From: Trinickia dabaoshanensis
GTDB lineage: Bacteria > Pseudomonadota > Gammaproteobacteria > Burkholderiales > Burkholderiaceae
Length of the DNA stretch: 64,000 nucleotides
Assembly (NCBI RefSeq): GCF_002879885.1
Contig: NZ_PNYA01000009.1
Location: 124,001 to 188,000, forward strand
Reading direction: 5' to 3'
The notes below the pieces were generated by a model that ran no database searches, was not told the origin of the DNA, and saw only the letters and a list, made by a program, of their open reading frames with translations. The stretch's first letter is position 1; every line of letters begins with the position of its first letter. Below, one piece after another: positions 16,330 through 27,656 of the stretch. The translations under genes and the position numbers were made by a program.

Positions 16330-16453
16330 AGCGGGTTCCTTCGGCGTAGCGATCGTTGGGTCGATGGGTCGATGGGTTGGTCTCGATTTGTTATCGGACG
16401 GCGAGCGGCCAAACGGGATCGCGCGGCCGCGCAGCTCGGTATTGCAATTGAAC

Positions 16454-16484
16454 AAGGCGGCGCCGGCAAGCGCCACGCCGCCTT
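16454..16484 (-). terminator. Hairpin downstream of ahcY
   Basis: AAGGCGGCG and CGCCGCCTT pair perfectly over 9 bp around a 13-base loop, 70 bases past the ahcY stop. The following T content is weak, so it may only reduce read-through into the membrane protein gene. Confidence 0.4.
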
Positions 16485-16553
16485 CATACCCGCCGGCGAA
16501 CACGGGAACGGCTCGCCTAGACTAGAACGAACCGCCCCCGGCCGACTGCCCGA

Positions 16554-17975
16554 TCAATAGCGGTAGTGGTTCGGCTTGAACGGGCCGTTCTTCTCGACAC
16601 CGATGTAGCTCGCTTGCGCATCGGACAGCACGGTCAGATTCGCACCGATACGCGCAAGGTGCAGACGCGCGACCTTCTCGTCGAGATGCTTCGGCAGCAC
16701 GTACACCTTGTTGCCGTATTCGCCGCCGCGCGTGAACAACTCGATTTGCGCGAGCGTTTGGTTGGCGAACGAGTTCGACATCACGAACGAGGGGTGGCCC
16801 GTCGCGCAGCCGAGGTTCACCAAGCGCCCTTCGGCCAGCAGGATCACACGCTTGCCGTCCGGGAAGATGATGTGATCGACTTGCGGCTTGATGTTTTCCC
16901 ACGTGTACTGGCGCGTCGAAGCCACGTCGATTTCGGAATCGAAGTGACCGATGTTGCAGACGATCGCGTTGTGACGCATCGCCTTCATATGGTCGTGACC
17001 GATCACGTGATAGTTGCCCGTGGCCGTGACGAAAATGTCGGCCTTGTCCGCCGCGTAATCCATCGTGACCACGCGGTAGCCTTCCATCGCGGCTTGCAGT
17101 GCGCAGATCGGATCGATTTCCGTGACCCACACCGTCGCGCCGAGCCCGCGCAGCGACTGCGCGCAGCCCTTGCCCACGTCGCCGTAACCTGCGACGACGG
17201 CGATCTTGCCCGCGATCATGACGTCGGTCGCACGCTTGATGCCATCGACGAGCGATTCGCGGCAGCCGTAGAGGTTATCGAACTTGGACTTCGTGACCGA
17301 ATCGTTGACGTTGATCGCCGGGAACGGCAGGCGGCCGTCCTTCTCCATCTGATACAGGCGATGCACGCCCGTCGTCGTTTCCTCGGTCACGCCCTTGATC
17401 TGCGACAGACGCTTCGAATACCACGAACCGTCGATCTCGAGGTGACGCTCGATCGACTTGAAGAGCGCGATTTCTTCTTCGTTGGTCGGCTTGGCGATCA
17501 CCGAGCGGTCCTTCTCGGCCTTCGAACCCAAGATCAAGAGCAGCGTCGCATCGCCACCGTCGTCGAGGATCATGTTCGCGAATTCGCCGTTCGGCCATTC
17601 GAAGATGCGGTGCGAAAACTCCCAGTATTCGTCGAGCGATTCGCCCTTGAACGCGAACACCGGCGTACCCGACTTGGCGATGGCTGCCGCGGCGTGGTCT
17701 TGCGTGGAGAAAATGTTGCACGAGGCCCAGCGCACGTCGGCGCCCAGTGCCTTGAGCGTCTCGATCAGCACGCCCGTTTGGATCGTCATGTGCAGCGAGC
17801 CGGCGATGCGTGCGCCCTTGAGCGGTTGCGCGGCTTTGTATTCCTCGCGGATCTGCATGAGACCGGGCATTTCGGTCTCGGCGATCGTCAGTTCCTTACG
17901 ACCCCAGTCGGCCAGCGACAGATCGGCAACGAGGAAATCTTGATTGTGTTTCGAATCGATAACAGCGGCGTTCAT
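16554..17975 (-). CDS. ahcY: S-adenosylhomocysteine hydrolase
   Basis: A 473-residue NAD-dependent enzyme that splits SAH to homocysteine and adenosine. Recognisable: [53 protein letters not shown], the NAD fold [20 protein letters not shown], and the C-terminal KPNHYRY with the lysine and tyrosine that complete the partner's cofactor site. The ATG at 17975 has AAGGAGG 5 bases upstream; a GTG immediately before it is less likely. An SAH riboswitch precedes it, so the gene should be induced when SAH accumulates. Confidence 0.96.
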   Translation of the reverse strand: MNAAVIDSKHNQDFLVADLSLADWGRKELTIAETEMPGLMQIREEYKAAQPLKGARIAGSLHMTIQTGVLIETLKALGADVRWASCNIFSTQDHAAAAIAKSGTPVFAFKGESLDEYWEFSHRIFEWPNGEFANMILDDGGDATLLLILGSKAEKDRSVIAKPTNEEEIALFKSIERHLEIDGSWYSKRLSQIKGVTEETTTGVHRLYQMEKDGRLPFPAINVNDSVTKSKFDNLYGCRESLVDGIKRATDVMIAGKIAVVAGYGDVGKGCAQSLRGLGATVWVTEIDPICALQAAMEGYRVVTMDYAADKADIFVTATGNYHVIGHDHMKAMRHNAIVCNIGHFDSEIDVASTRQYTWENIKPQVDHIIFPDGKRVILLAEGRLVNLGCATGHPSFVMSNSFANQTLAQIELFTRGGEYGNKVYVLPKHLDEKVARLHLARIGANLTVLSDAQASYIGVEKNGPFKPNHYRY

Positions 17976-17985
17976 CACGCCCTCC

Positions 17986-18007
17986 TTTTCTAATGAGTTC
18001 TAGAAAA
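17986..18007 (-). promoter_or_regulatory. AU-rich hairpin abutting the ahcY Shine-Dalgarno
   Basis: TTTTCTA and TAGAAAA pair perfectly around an 8-nt loop, ending at the base before the GGAGGG ribosome binding site of ahcY and starting just after the riboswitch core. It is a likely part of the expression platform. Confidence 0.5.
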
Positions 18008-18013
18008 TATAGA

Positions 18014-18123
18014 CGTGAGCGCCGTTCGATGGAGCTAGCCCGCCCGCGTGTCCATGCACGCAAAGGCTTGCCGTCCGATTGAAGTTTTCGAGCCTGGCGG
18101 AATGATCCGTCGCAACGCTCCTC
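18014..18123 (-). promoter_or_regulatory. S-adenosylhomocysteine (SAH) riboswitch
   Basis: Read on the minus strand, the leader of ahcY has the conserved SAH aptamer blocks in order: GAGGAGCGTTGCGACGG, then CCAGGCTCG, a variable stem, and AACGGCGCTCAC. GAGCG near the 5' end pairs with CGCTC at the 3' end to form P1. SAH riboswitches are ON switches found upstream of ahcY and methionine-cycle genes in many proteobacteria. A TACAAT -10 element lies just upstream at 18136-18141. Confidence 0.92.
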
Positions 18124-18135
18124 GAAAACGGATGG

Positions 18136-18141
18136 ATTGTA
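18136..18141 (-). promoter_or_regulatory. -10 element of the ahcY transcript
   Basis: TACAAT on the minus strand, ending about 12 bases before the aptamer, so that transcription would begin almost at the riboswitch. No strong -35 match was found at 16-18 bases upstream. Confidence 0.5.
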
Positions 18142-18211
18142 GCAAAATTCGCGGCGCGAGCGATGCAACGAGAGCCGCCGCGTGGCCGGCATGCGCCGGC
18201 GGTCGAATCAT

Positions 18212-18940
18212 TTAGCCGAAGGTCGCGCCGAGCAACGGCGCGAGCAAGACCATCACCACGCCCGCGATCATCATCGTGAGACTCGCCACCACCCCCTCCT
18301 CGCTGCCGAGTTCCCGCGCCCTGGCTGTCCCCACGCCGTGCGCGGCCGCCCCGAACATCGCGCCGCGCGCAAGCCGGCTGCGCAGCGGCAAGAACGCCAG
18401 CACGAGCTCGCCGAGCAACATGCCGCATATGCCGGTCGCGATCACGAACAGCGCGGTGAGCTGGCGCGGCGCGTGGATTTGGTCGGACACCGCAAGCGCG
18501 AACGGCGTCGACACCGAGCGCGTGATCAGGCTGCGCGCGACGTCGGGCGCAAGGTGCAACAGCTTGGCGAGCGCGAACGAGCCGATCACCGCCACCACGA
18601 TCCCCACGGTGACGCCAGCGGCAAGCGAGATCCAATGGCGGCGCATCAAAGCGCGGTACTCGTAGATCGGCACGGCGAACGCAACCGTGGCCGGTCCCAG
18701 CAGCCACATCAGCCAACGGGTGTCGGCGAAGTAGACCGAATACGGGATGTGCATGGCCAGCACCACGACGGCGAGCATCGCCGGCACGACGACGAGCGGC
18801 GTGAGCCACGGACGCTTGAAGCGCGCGTACAACCGCTTGCCCGCCGCGTAAAAGACGATCGTCAAGACGAAGCAAGCGGCGGCCACCCATTGCGGCCGGA
18901 ATTCCGTCACCGGCCAGGACATCACGGACGAAAGGGACAT
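18212..18940 (-). CDS. lrgB: LrgB family membrane protein
   Basis: A 242-residue protein with about seven hydrophobic segments, starting MSLSSVMSWPVTEFRPQWVA. Family signatures: VFYAAGKRLYARF at the first loop, LLGPATVAFAVPIYEYR, and SLITRSVSTPFALAVSD plus FGAAAHGVGTARAREL in the C-terminal half. LrgB works with LrgA, proposed to modulate murein hydrolase export or carry pyruvate or glycolate depending on the organism. It lies 46 bases after lrgA. Confidence 0.9.
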   Translation of the reverse strand: MSLSSVMSWPVTEFRPQWVAAACFVLTIVFYAAGKRLYARFKRPWLTPLVVVPAMLAVVVLAMHIPYSVYFADTRWLMWLLGPATVAFAVPIYEYRALMRRHWISLAAGVTVGIVVAVIGSFALAKLLHLAPDVARSLITRSVSTPFALAVSDQIHAPRQLTALFVIATGICGMLLGELVLAFLPLRSRLARGAMFGAAAHGVGTARARELGSEEGVVASLTMMIAGVVMVLLAPLLGATFG

Positions 18941-18986
18941 CGACTCAACTCCTCGCCAGGCGGGCGCAAAGGCATCGTCCGCCCGC

Positions 18987-19418
18987 TCACGCGGCCGAGA
19001 CGAGACGCGAGGCGCGGGCACGGCGCATCGCAAGAACGCGCTCGAGCCGCGCGGCTTGGTCGACGGTGAACGCCACCGCCACCATCACCAACAGCGTGCC
19101 GCACACGACGACGAGCGCAAGGCGCCAGCCGTCGGACTTGAACAATCCGCCGTATTGCACGACCGCGACGGCCGCCGGAACGAAAAACAACAGCATGTCG
19201 GAGAGCAGCCAATCGGCCCCGGCCTTGACCCACCGCGGCGCGACGCCTCCCGTGAAAAGCAGCACGAGCAGCGCGGCCAAGCCGATCACACCGCCGGGCA
19301 CCGGCAACCCCAAGTGCCGCGCCGCGAAATCGGCGCCCAGCCAGAGCACGGCCAGAAAGGTGCTCTGTCCCGCGATACGAATCACTTGGCGCAGACCCTC
19401 GATCGATTTCGTGCTCAT
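18987..19418 (-). CDS. lrgA: LrgA/CidA family holin-like membrane protein
   Basis: A 143-residue protein with four membrane helices; LGLPVPGGVIGLAALLVLL and LLSDMLLFFVPAAVAVVQYG are the conserved LrgA/CidA segments. The start at 19418 is chosen because the ten residues upstream do not resemble the family. First gene of the lrgAB operon, divergent from the LysR regulator at 19530. Confidence 0.9.
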   Translation of the reverse strand: MSTKSIEGLRQVIRIAGQSTFLAVLWLGADFAARHLGLPVPGGVIGLAALLVLLFTGGVAPRWVKAGADWLLSDMLLFFVPAAVAVVQYGGLFKSDGWRLALVVVCGTLLVMVAVAFTVDQAARLERVLAMRRARASRLVSAA

Positions 19419-19477
19419 GGCAAAACTCCCTATTGACTCCACAGCCAAATTGTAAGAAGCCTGGCGTCATAAATAAA

Positions 19478-19513
19478 ATGACTTAAACTCATCGCCGGCA
19501 TTCCAAATTGGAA
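19478..19513. promoter_or_regulatory. Two LysR-type (T-N11-A) palindromes in the lrgA/LysR intergenic region
   Basis: 19501-19513 reads TTCCAAATTGGAA, a perfect 13-bp palindrome that fits T-N11-A exactly, 16 bases before the LysR start. 19478-19492 reads ATGACTTAAACTCAT, an imperfect palindrome with the same T-N11-A form. A recognition site and an activation site 23 bases apart (centre to centre) is usual for LysR regulators. Confidence 0.5.
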
Positions 19514-19529
19514 CTAACGAGGGGTCGTC

Positions 19530-20474
19530 ATGGAGCTACGCGCGCTGCGCTACTTCGTCGAGGTCGTTCGGCAGCAGAGTTTCACGCTCGCGGCCGAGCA
19601 CATGTTCGTCACGCAGCCCACCATCAGCAAAATGGTCAAGGCGCTGGAGGAAGAGATCGGCGCGCCGCTCCTGCTGCGCGAGGGACGCCAAATGGTGCTG
19701 ACCGACGAGGGTCGCATCGTCTATCAGCGAGCGCAGGACGTGCTCGCCGCCTACGCCCAGTTGCAGGCGGAACTCGACGACGTCGGCACGCTCGGCCGCG
19801 GCGCGCTCACGATCGGCATTCCGCCCATGGGCGGCTCGTTGTTCACGCCCATCATCGCGGCGTTTCGCCGCCGCTACCCGAAGATCGAACTGAAACTGTT
19901 CGAACAAGGCTCGCGCGCCATCGAGGCGGCGTTGCTCGCCGGCGAACTCGAGTTCGGCGGCGTGTTGTTGCCCGTCGATCCGCAAGTGTTCGACGTCTTG
20001 CCGATGTCGCTGCAATTGTTGTGGGTGGTCGCCCCGCACGGCTCGCGCTTCGACGGCGTGCGTCAAGTGCGTCTCGCCGACCTAGCCTCCGAACCGTTCG
20101 TGTACTACGGAGAGAGCCTCGCCCTGAACGACGTCGTCACGCGGGCCTGCCGCGACGCGGGTTTCACGCCGCAAATCGTCTCGCGCAGCAGCCATTGGGA
20201 CTTCATGGCGGCACTCGTGCGCGCGGGCGTCGGCATTGCGCTACTGCCGGCCCCCTACTGCCGGCGGCTCGATCCCGCGCACTTCACGTGCCGGCCGGTC
20301 GTCGAGCCCGAAATCCGCTGGGAGATGGCAATCGCGTGGCGCAAGAGCGGCTATCTCTCGCATGCCGCTCGCGCGTGGCTCGACGTCGCACGCGAGACGC
20401 TGCCCGGGCAGCCCGGCGACGACTTCGTCTACACGCGTTCGGACAATATCAACGGCGCTCCGGCCGACGACTGA
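19530..20474 (+). CDS. LysR family transcriptional regulator (CidR-like)
   Basis: A 314-residue protein: N-terminal winged HTH ([40 protein letters not shown]) and a periplasmic-binding-protein-like effector domain from about residue 90 ([20 protein letters not shown]). Divergent from lrgAB, the arrangement of CidR, which activates lrg/cid genes in response to acetate or pyruvate in Firmicutes. The last 46 bases overlap the 3' end of the convergent GMC gene. Confidence 0.88.
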   Translation: MELRALRYFVEVVRQQSFTLAAEHMFVTQPTISKMVKALEEEIGAPLLLREGRQMVLTDEGRIVYQRAQDVLAAYAQLQAELDDVGTLGRGALTIGIPPMGGSLFTPIIAAFRRRYPKIELKLFEQGSRAIEAALLAGELEFGGVLLPVDPQVFDVLPMSLQLLWVVAPHGSRFDGVRQVRLADLASEPFVYYGESLALNDVVTRACRDAGFTPQIVSRSSHWDFMAALVRAGVGIALLPAPYCRRLDPAHFTCRPVVEPEIRWEMAIAWRKSGYLSHAARAWLDVARETLPGQPGDDFVYTRSDNINGAPADD

Positions 20475-22093
20475 CCGGCGCCGCGCTCGGCCGCGATGAA
20501 GTCCGCCGCCCGTTCGGCGATCATGACCGTCGGCGCGTTGGTATTCCCGCCGACGAGCGTGGGCATCACCGACGCGTCCACCACACGCAAGCCCGTCACG
20601 CCGCGAACGCGCAACCGCGGATCGACGACCGCTTGCGCATCGCCGCCCATGCGGCACGTGCCCACCGGGTGATAGATCGTATCGGCATGGCGGGCGATGA
20701 CCTCGGCCAACTCGGCATCGGTCGCATGCGGGGGGACGTAAAGCGTCTTGCCGCCATAGGCGGCCAGTGCCGGCGCGGCCACGATACGCTGCGCGATACG
20801 CACGCCGGCAACGAGCGTCTGCCTATCGTCCGGGTCGGATAGAAAACGCGGATCGATGCGCGGCGCCACGCGCGCGTCGGCGCTCGCGAGCGAAACGGTG
20901 CCGCGGCTCTTGGGCCGTAACACGCAGACATGCACCGAGTAGCCGTGGCCCCAGTGCAAACGCCGGCTGTGATCGTCCACGAGCGCCGCGCAAAAATGCA
21001 ACTGCAGGTCGGGGCGATCGAGCGACGCGCGGCTTTTCAGAAAGCCGCCGGCCTCGGCGACGTTGCTCGACCAGATTCCCTCGCCGCGGCGCAAGAACGC
21101 GGGCAGTTGCGCCGCCATCTTCGCGAAGCCGCGCAGCGAATAGCCGACCGGCTCGGTGCTCGCCACGCGCACGTTCAGCGTGAAATCGACGTGATCGATC
21201 AGATTGCCGCCGACCTCGGGCGCCTCGTGCACGAGCGGCACGCCGAACGCGCGCAGCGTTTGCGCCGGTCCGATGCCCGAACACATCAACAGTTGCGGCG
21301 AACCGAAGGCACCGGCGGCGAGGATCACCTCCGCACGAGCCGTTAGTGCGGCGATCCGGCCGTCCCGCATCATTTCGACGCCGGTCGCCCGGCGCGCGCC
21401 GTCGAACAGCACACGCAGCGCGCACGCATCGACGATCGTATCGACGTTCGCAGGCGGTCCCGATCGCGCAGCGCCTGCCTCATACAAATAAGCACGCGCG
21501 ACGCTGCAGCGCCGCCCGCCGCGTTGCGTCACTTGGTAAAACCCCACGCCCTCTTGATCGGCGCCGTTGAAGTCGTCGTTCGGGCGGTAGCCGGCTTCGA
21601 TCGCGGCCTCGACGAAACGCGTGGAGATCGGATTGCGAAAACGCAAATCGGATACCGCAAGCGGCCCGCCCGCGCCGTGCCATTCGTCGGCGCCGCGCTC
21701 GTTGTCTTCCGCGCGGCGAAAGTACGGCAAAACATCGGACCAGCCCCAGCCCGTGCAGCCGAGGTTCGCCCATTCGTCGTAATCGAGCGGATGGCCTCGC
21801 GTGTAGATCATCGCGTTGACGGCGCTGGAGCCGCCCAACCCTCGCCCGCGCGGCTGATAGCCCCGCCGGCCGGCGAGTCCCGGCTGCGGCGCCGTGCGAT
21901 AGCCGTAGTTCGTCTTCAGCTTGTACGGCACGAGCGCCGCGATACCGAGCGGCGTATTCACCAGCCAATTACGGGCGGTATGAGGTCCTGCTTCGATCAA
22001 TGCGATGCTCGCGTCCGGACATTGCTGCGCGAGCCTACCCGCGAGCGCGGCGCCGCCCGAACCGCCGCCGACGATGACGTAGTCGTATTGCAT
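20429..22093 (-). CDS. GMC family oxidoreductase (choline dehydrogenase-like)
   Basis: A 554-residue FAD enzyme. [20 protein letters not shown] binds the ADP moiety, [20 protein letters not shown] is GMC signature 1, [16 protein letters not shown] signature 2, and [12 protein letters not shown] carries the catalytic His with [15 protein letters not shown] at the C-terminus. These enzymes oxidise alcohols at the flavin, and the specific substrate cannot be told from sequence. The ATG at 22093 follows GGAGG. It is divergent from an acyl-CoA dehydrogenase and an aldehyde dehydrogenase, so an alcohol-to-acid route is possible. Confidence 0.9.
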   Translation of the reverse strand: MQYDYVIVGGGSGGAALAGRLAQQCPDASIALIEAGPHTARNWLVNTPLGIAALVPYKLKTNYGYRTAPQPGLAGRRGYQPRGRGLGGSSAVNAMIYTRGHPLDYDEWANLGCTGWGWSDVLPYFRRAEDNERGADEWHGAGGPLAVSDLRFRNPISTRFVEAAIEAGYRPNDDFNGADQEGVGFYQVTQRGGRRCSVARAYLYEAGAARSGPPANVDTIVDACALRVLFDGARRATGVEMMRDGRIAALTARAEVILAAGAFGSPQLLMCSGIGPAQTLRAFGVPLVHEAPEVGGNLIDHVDFTLNVRVASTEPVGYSLRGFAKMAAQLPAFLRRGEGIWSSNVAEAGGFLKSRASLDRPDLQLHFCAALVDDHSRRLHWGHGYSVHVCVLRPKSRGTVSLASADARVAPRIDPRFLSDPDDRQTLVAGVRIAQRIVAAPALAAYGGKTLYVPPHATDAELAEVIARHADTIYHPVGTCRMGGDAQAVVDPRLRVRGVTGLRVVDASVMPTLVGGNTNAPTVMIAERAADFIAAERGAGQSSAGAPLILSERV

Positions 22094-22441
22094 GCGTCCC
22101 TCCATTACTCCATGTTCGGAACGAACAGCATGTCCCGGCGACTGGCGTTCTCATGTTTTCGCGCATTGTAGGGAGCATAGGCAGGCCTGCGCGATCGCCG
22201 GCGCAGAGCGATTCCTCTAAACCGCGCACGCCGCGCGAACCTATCATTAAGTCAGACGCGCAAGCGAGCGCGGTGCGGCTTGCGCGCAATTCGAACAGCG
22301 CCGCATCTGCCTTCGCAAGAACGCTGGCGGCTTGCGCGCGACCTATCGAACACGCGGCCGAATCGAGCCGCAAACAACACCTGGAATCGACAGCGCGCCG
22401 AGGTATCGTCCGCGTACGAGCCCCAGCAGGAGACACGCTCT
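22094..22441. other. Divergent promoter region between the GMC and acyl-CoA dehydrogenase genes
   Basis: The 348 bases contain no gene I can support; open frames across it are extensions of neighbouring frames. The 22230-22250 segment (CCTATCATTAAGTCAGAC) is the AT-richest part and may hold a promoter, but no convincing element was found. Confidence 0.5.
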
Positions 22442-24148
<1,707 letters not shown>

Positions 24149-24211
24149 ATGCGAAGCGCAAGCGCGGCACGGTAGCGAAGCGCACCCAGCGGTGAATATC
24201 AAAGGATACGC

Positions 24212-25630
24212 ATGAAGAACGATTTGCCCGGCGCCACCGCGCTCGACCACCTGCTGCGCATGCAGCGCGAAGCGTACGCGCGCGAGCCATACCCCTCATG
24301 GGACACGCGAGCGGCACATTTGAAAGCGCTGCGCGCAATGCTGCTCGACAATGGCGACGCACTGGCGCAAGCGCTCGACGCCGATTTCGGTCAACGCTCC
24401 AAGGCCGAGTTGCTGCTGTCGGAGTTGTGGCTCGCCAAGAACGAGATCGATTCGGCGCTCAAGCACGGCAAACGCTGGATGAAGCCGCAGCGCCGCGCCA
24501 CCGGTATCTGGCTGCGGCCCGCGACGGCGAAGGTCGTGCCTCAGCCGCTCGGTGTCGTGGGCATCGTCGCGCCGTGGAATTATCCGATCTTGCTCGCCGT
24601 CGGTCCGTTGATCTGCGCACTGGCGGCCGGCAACCGCGCGATCATCAAGATGTCGGAGTACACGCCGCGTACCGCCGAACTCGTTCGGCAATTGATCGAG
24701 CGCACCTTCGCCCCCGAGCAGGTGGCCGTCGTCACGGGCGATGCTCAAGTCGGGGCGGCTTTTTGCGGCTTGCCGTTCGATCATCTGATCTTCACGGGCT
24801 CGACGGCCGTCGGCCGGGAGGTCATGCGTGCGGCCGCGGCCAATCTGACGCCCGTCACGCTCGAGCTAGGCGGCAAATCGCCCGCGATCATCGGGCCGCA
24901 TGCGCGCTTCGAGCACGCCGTGGACAGCATCCTCGCCGGCAAGACGCTGAACGCGGGGCAAACGTGTATCGCGCCCGATTACGTCCTGTTGCCGCGCGGG
25001 ATGGAGCAAGCGTTCGTCGAGCGAGCCCGTGCGCGCGTCGCGCGGCTTTACCCTGATTTCGCGCATAACCGCGACTACACGACGCTTATCTCGGCACGCC
25101 ACTTCGAGCGCATGAACACGCTCGCCGATGAAGCCGTCGCACAAGGCGCCGCGCTTCATCCGCTTGCCGAGGCGAAGCCCGATGCCGCACGCCGTCTCTT
25201 CCCGCCGTGCGTCGTGACGAACGCGCCCGAGCAAGGCACGCTGATGCAAGAAGAGATCTTCGGGCCGCTGCTGCCGCTCGTCCCCTACGACACGCTCGAC
25301 GACGCGCTGCGCTACGTCAACGCCCGCCCGCGCCCGCTTGCGCTCTATCTCTTCGACGACGAACGCCGAACCGTGGAGCGCGTCTTGCACGAGACGGTAT
25401 CGGGCGGCGTGGCGGTCAACGAGACACTGCTGCACATCGCCTGCGAAGGGTTGCCGTTCGGCGGCGTGGGCGCCAGCGGAATCGGCGCTTATCACGGATA
25501 CGAGGGCTTCACGACGTTCTCGAAGATGAAGCCGATACTCGTGCAACCGCGCTGGAATGCGCGGGCGCTGCTGCTGCCTCCCTACGGGCGGCGCTTTCAC
25601 GCGCTCATGCGGCTCATGTTCAAACTGTGA
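24212..25630 (+). CDS. Coniferyl aldehyde dehydrogenase-type aldehyde dehydrogenase
   Basis: A 472-residue NAD(P)-dependent ALDH. Cofactor motif VGIVAPWNYPILLAVGPLIC, the GSTAVGREVM turn, catalytic Glu in LELGGKSPAI (about residue 218) and nucleophile Cys252 in LNAGQTCIAPDYVLLP. The family, close to CalB and to fatty aldehyde dehydrogenases without the C-terminal anchor, includes VAVNETLLHIACEGLPFGGV as here. It begins 63 bases after the acyl-CoA dehydrogenase and is likely in the same operon. Confidence 0.9.
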   Translation: MKNDLPGATALDHLLRMQREAYAREPYPSWDTRAAHLKALRAMLLDNGDALAQALDADFGQRSKAELLLSELWLAKNEIDSALKHGKRWMKPQRRATGIWLRPATAKVVPQPLGVVGIVAPWNYPILLAVGPLICALAAGNRAIIKMSEYTPRTAELVRQLIERTFAPEQVAVVTGDAQVGAAFCGLPFDHLIFTGSTAVGREVMRAAAANLTPVTLELGGKSPAIIGPHARFEHAVDSILAGKTLNAGQTCIAPDYVLLPRGMEQAFVERARARVARLYPDFAHNRDYTTLISARHFERMNTLADEAVAQGAALHPLAEAKPDAARRLFPPCVVTNAPEQGTLMQEEIFGPLLPLVPYDTLDDALRYVNARPRPLALYLFDDERRTVERVLHETVSGGVAVNETLLHIACEGLPFGGVGASGIGAYHGYEGFTTFSKMKPILVQPRWNARALLLPPYGRRFHALMRLMFKL

Positions 25631-25652
25631 GGCGAGACGATCCGTGGCGATC

Positions 25653-25673
25653 CGCGCGCGCCTGACGCGCGCG
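25653..25673. other. Stem-loop between convergent genes
   Basis: CGCGCGCG at 25653-25660 and 25666-25673 pair around CCTGA. It lies in the 45-base gap between the convergent aldehyde dehydrogenase and SrkA genes. No T run, so it acts at most as a weak bidirectional stop. Confidence 0.35.
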
Positions 25674-25675
25674 TG

Positions 25676-26710
25676 TTACACGGGCCACAACGGTCCTTCC
25701 TGCATCGCCCCGATCTGTTCGCGCAATTCCAGCACGCGCGCCTCCCAATAGCGCTGCGTATTGAACCAAGGAAAGGCGGCCGGAAAAGCGGGATCGTCCC
25801 AGCGCCGGGCAAGCCACGCCGCGTAGTGCATCAATCGCAGCGTGCGCAGCGCCTCGATCAGATGCAGCTCGCGCGGCTCGAACTCGCAAAAATCCTCGTA
25901 ACCGGCGAGCAGATCCGACAGCGCGCTCGCCGCGTCCGTCCGTCCGCCGGGCAACAGCAGCCACAGATCTTGAATGGCGGGCCCCATTCGGCTGTCGTCG
26001 AAATCGACGAAGTGAGGGCCGGCGTCGGTCCACAGCACATTGCTCGCGTGACAATCGCCGTGCAGCCGCAGATGGGCGATATCGCCCGCCGCTTCGAAGG
26101 CGCGTTCGACACCTTCGAGCGCGAGCGTCGCCGCCGCGTCGTACGACGCGCGCAGCTCGGGCGGCAGGAAATCGTGCGACAACAGAAATTCGCGCGGCTC
26201 GCGGCCGAACGTGGCGATGTCGAGCGTCGGCCGCGCTACATAAGGTTTTTGCTTGCCGACCGCGTGAATGCGCCCGATAAAGCGTCCCATCCATTCGAGC
26301 GTATCGCGGCGATCGAGATCGGGCGCGCGTCCGCCGCGCCGCTCGAATACGGCGAAGCGAAAACCGTCGAACGTATGCAGTGTTCGTCCGTCGATCTCGC
26401 GTGCGGGCACAACCGGGATTTCCGCCTGCACGAGTTCGGCGACGAAACCGTGCTCCTCGAGAATCGCTTCGTCTGACCAACGATTGGGCCGATAAAACTT
26501 CGCGACGACAGGCGGGCCGTCTTCGACGCCGACCTGATACACGCGATTTTCGTAGCTGTTCAGGGGCAGCAGACGTCCGTCGGTACGCACGCCGGTTTGA
26601 GCCAGCACGCTATCGAGCGCGTCGAGCACACATTCCGGGGTGAGTCGGGTAAAGGGATGCGTGGCCGCTGAGTTGGGCACGCCGGAGGAATCGGAGATTG
26701 GCTCGTTCAT
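25676..26710 (-). CDS. srkA: Stress response serine/threonine protein kinase SrkA (YihE/RdoA family)
   Basis: A 344-residue kinase-like protein. NSYENRVYQVGVEDGPPVVA and KFYRPNRWSDEAILEEHGFV form the N-lobe with the ATP lysine; LRLHGDCHASNVLW holds the catalytic HGD and Asn, and FVDFDDSRMGPAIQDLW is the metal-binding DFD motif. SrkA phosphorylates serine or threonine and protects E. coli from stress-induced killing. ATG at 26710 chosen because the six residues upstream are not conserved. It stands alone between convergent and divergent neighbours. Confidence 0.9.
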   Translation of the reverse strand: MNEPISDSSGVPNSAATHPFTRLTPECVLDALDSVLAQTGVRTDGRLLPLNSYENRVYQVGVEDGPPVVAKFYRPNRWSDEAILEEHGFVAELVQAEIPVVPAREIDGRTLHTFDGFRFAVFERRGGRAPDLDRRDTLEWMGRFIGRIHAVGKQKPYVARPTLDIATFGREPREFLLSHDFLPPELRASYDAAATLALEGVERAFEAAGDIAHLRLHGDCHASNVLWTDAGPHFVDFDDSRMGPAIQDLWLLLPGGRTDAASALSDLLAGYEDFCEFEPRELHLIEALRTLRLMHYAAWLARRWDDPAFPAAFPWFNTQRYWEARVLELREQIGAMQEGPLWPV

Positions 26711-26773
26711 GCCGGCATTGTGCCCCATCGGCGCATGACTACCTCTGAGGAATACGCAATCCGAACGTGGGGT

Positions 26774-26989
26774 TCAATGCACGAGCGAGCCGGCCGGGCG
26801 CGCAACGAGTTCGCCGGTATCGATGAGATCTTCGAGGAAGAAAGGCTCGGTGTTCAGTTGCAGCGATGCGCCGGGCTCTCCGGCGAACCAAACGACCATC
26901 GCCATATCGCCGAGTATGCGCATGACAATCCCGCGCGCGCCGGACGGCACGGCCATATGCACCGACCTGACGATAGAACCGATCTGCAT
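26774..26989 (-). CDS. Small hypothetical protein
   Basis: A 71-residue protein with GGGGAGA four bases before the ATG at 26989. The sequence (MQIGSIVRSVHMAVPSGARG, ILGDMAMVVWFAGEPGASLQ, LNTEPFFLEDLIDTGELV) looks like a small beta-barrel, similar in feel to SH3-like or KOW-type folds that start IGSIVR. No signal peptide. I do not recognise a named family. Confidence 0.6.
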   Translation of the reverse strand: MQIGSIVRSVHMAVPSGARGIVMRILGDMAMVVWFAGEPGASLQLNTEPFFLEDLIDTGELVARPAGSLVH

Positions 26990-27322
26990 GATGTCTCCCC
27001 TCTGGGGCGTTAAACGATGACTCGATTGTTCACGGAACCGGCCTGTGAGGAAAGCCGAATGTAGAGGCCGATTAACCGCTATTTCCAGCGATCGTCCTTA
27101 CAAATAGCTGACCATCCAAATAGCAAGAGTCCCGCAAGCTCGCCCTTTACCGCGCGGCCCCTCGTTTGAACGCGGAGCCCATCGCCATACGTTACGCGTA
27201 CCAGGCGGTATAGTCCAAGCATAACGTGCGGCGCATCGCCGCGGGTCCGTCAGCCGCGCTGCGCCGCACAACGCGCCGGCGAGGCACATCGATTGCGCGC
27301 TCGAAGGGACAGGAGAACGACC
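26990..27322. other. Intergenic region, no gene seen
   Basis: The 333-base divergent gap should hold promoters of the small gene on the left and the lipoprotein on the right. CAAATAGC occurs twice about 17 bases apart near 27100-27122. TATAGT at 27209 is the only decent -10-like element, without a good -35. Confidence 0.45.
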
Positions 27323-27529
27323 ATGAACGATCTATCGCAATGCGCCGCAGGGCGCAGCGTCTGGGCCAACGCGCTCGGGGCAGCGGGATTCTCGCTCGGC
27401 GTGCTCGCACTCGGCGCCTGCGCACAGAACGGTATGGACGATGTGAAGCCCACTGCCACCACGGCCTACCATTCGGGTGAGGCTGTTTCGCCGCCCAGTG
27501 CGCCGGCTCCGGCCCCCGCGCGGGAGTGA
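27323..27529 (+). CDS. Small predicted lipoprotein
   Basis: A 68-residue protein from the ATG at 27323 (AGGAGA upstream). After a short N-terminus, the hydrophobic stretch FSLGVLALGAC ends in a lipobox (LGA-C) with the Cys at residue 34, then a short Pro/Ala-rich tail (PPSAPAPAPARE). Likely anchored in the outer or inner membrane, function unknown. Confidence 0.55.
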   Translation: MNDLSQCAAGRSVWANALGAAGFSLGVLALGACAQNGMDDVKPTATTAYHSGEAVSPPSAPAPAPARE

Positions 27530-27656
27530 CGTGCCGGCATCTGCTCCGTTTCTCGAACGCGGTTCGCGTGCCAATCGCTGCGCGTCTCCTATACTCGATC
27601 AACGCGTGTGCACGTTTGCAGCACTGCACCGCAACAAAAATTGGGAGGAGATGAGC

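Noticed and set aside
16566-17993. 475-codon plus-strand frame opposite ahcY
   Set aside because: It is antisense to a clear S-adenosylhomocysteine hydrolase gene; its product is Arg/His-rich without any family features, as expected for a shadow frame in high-GC DNA.
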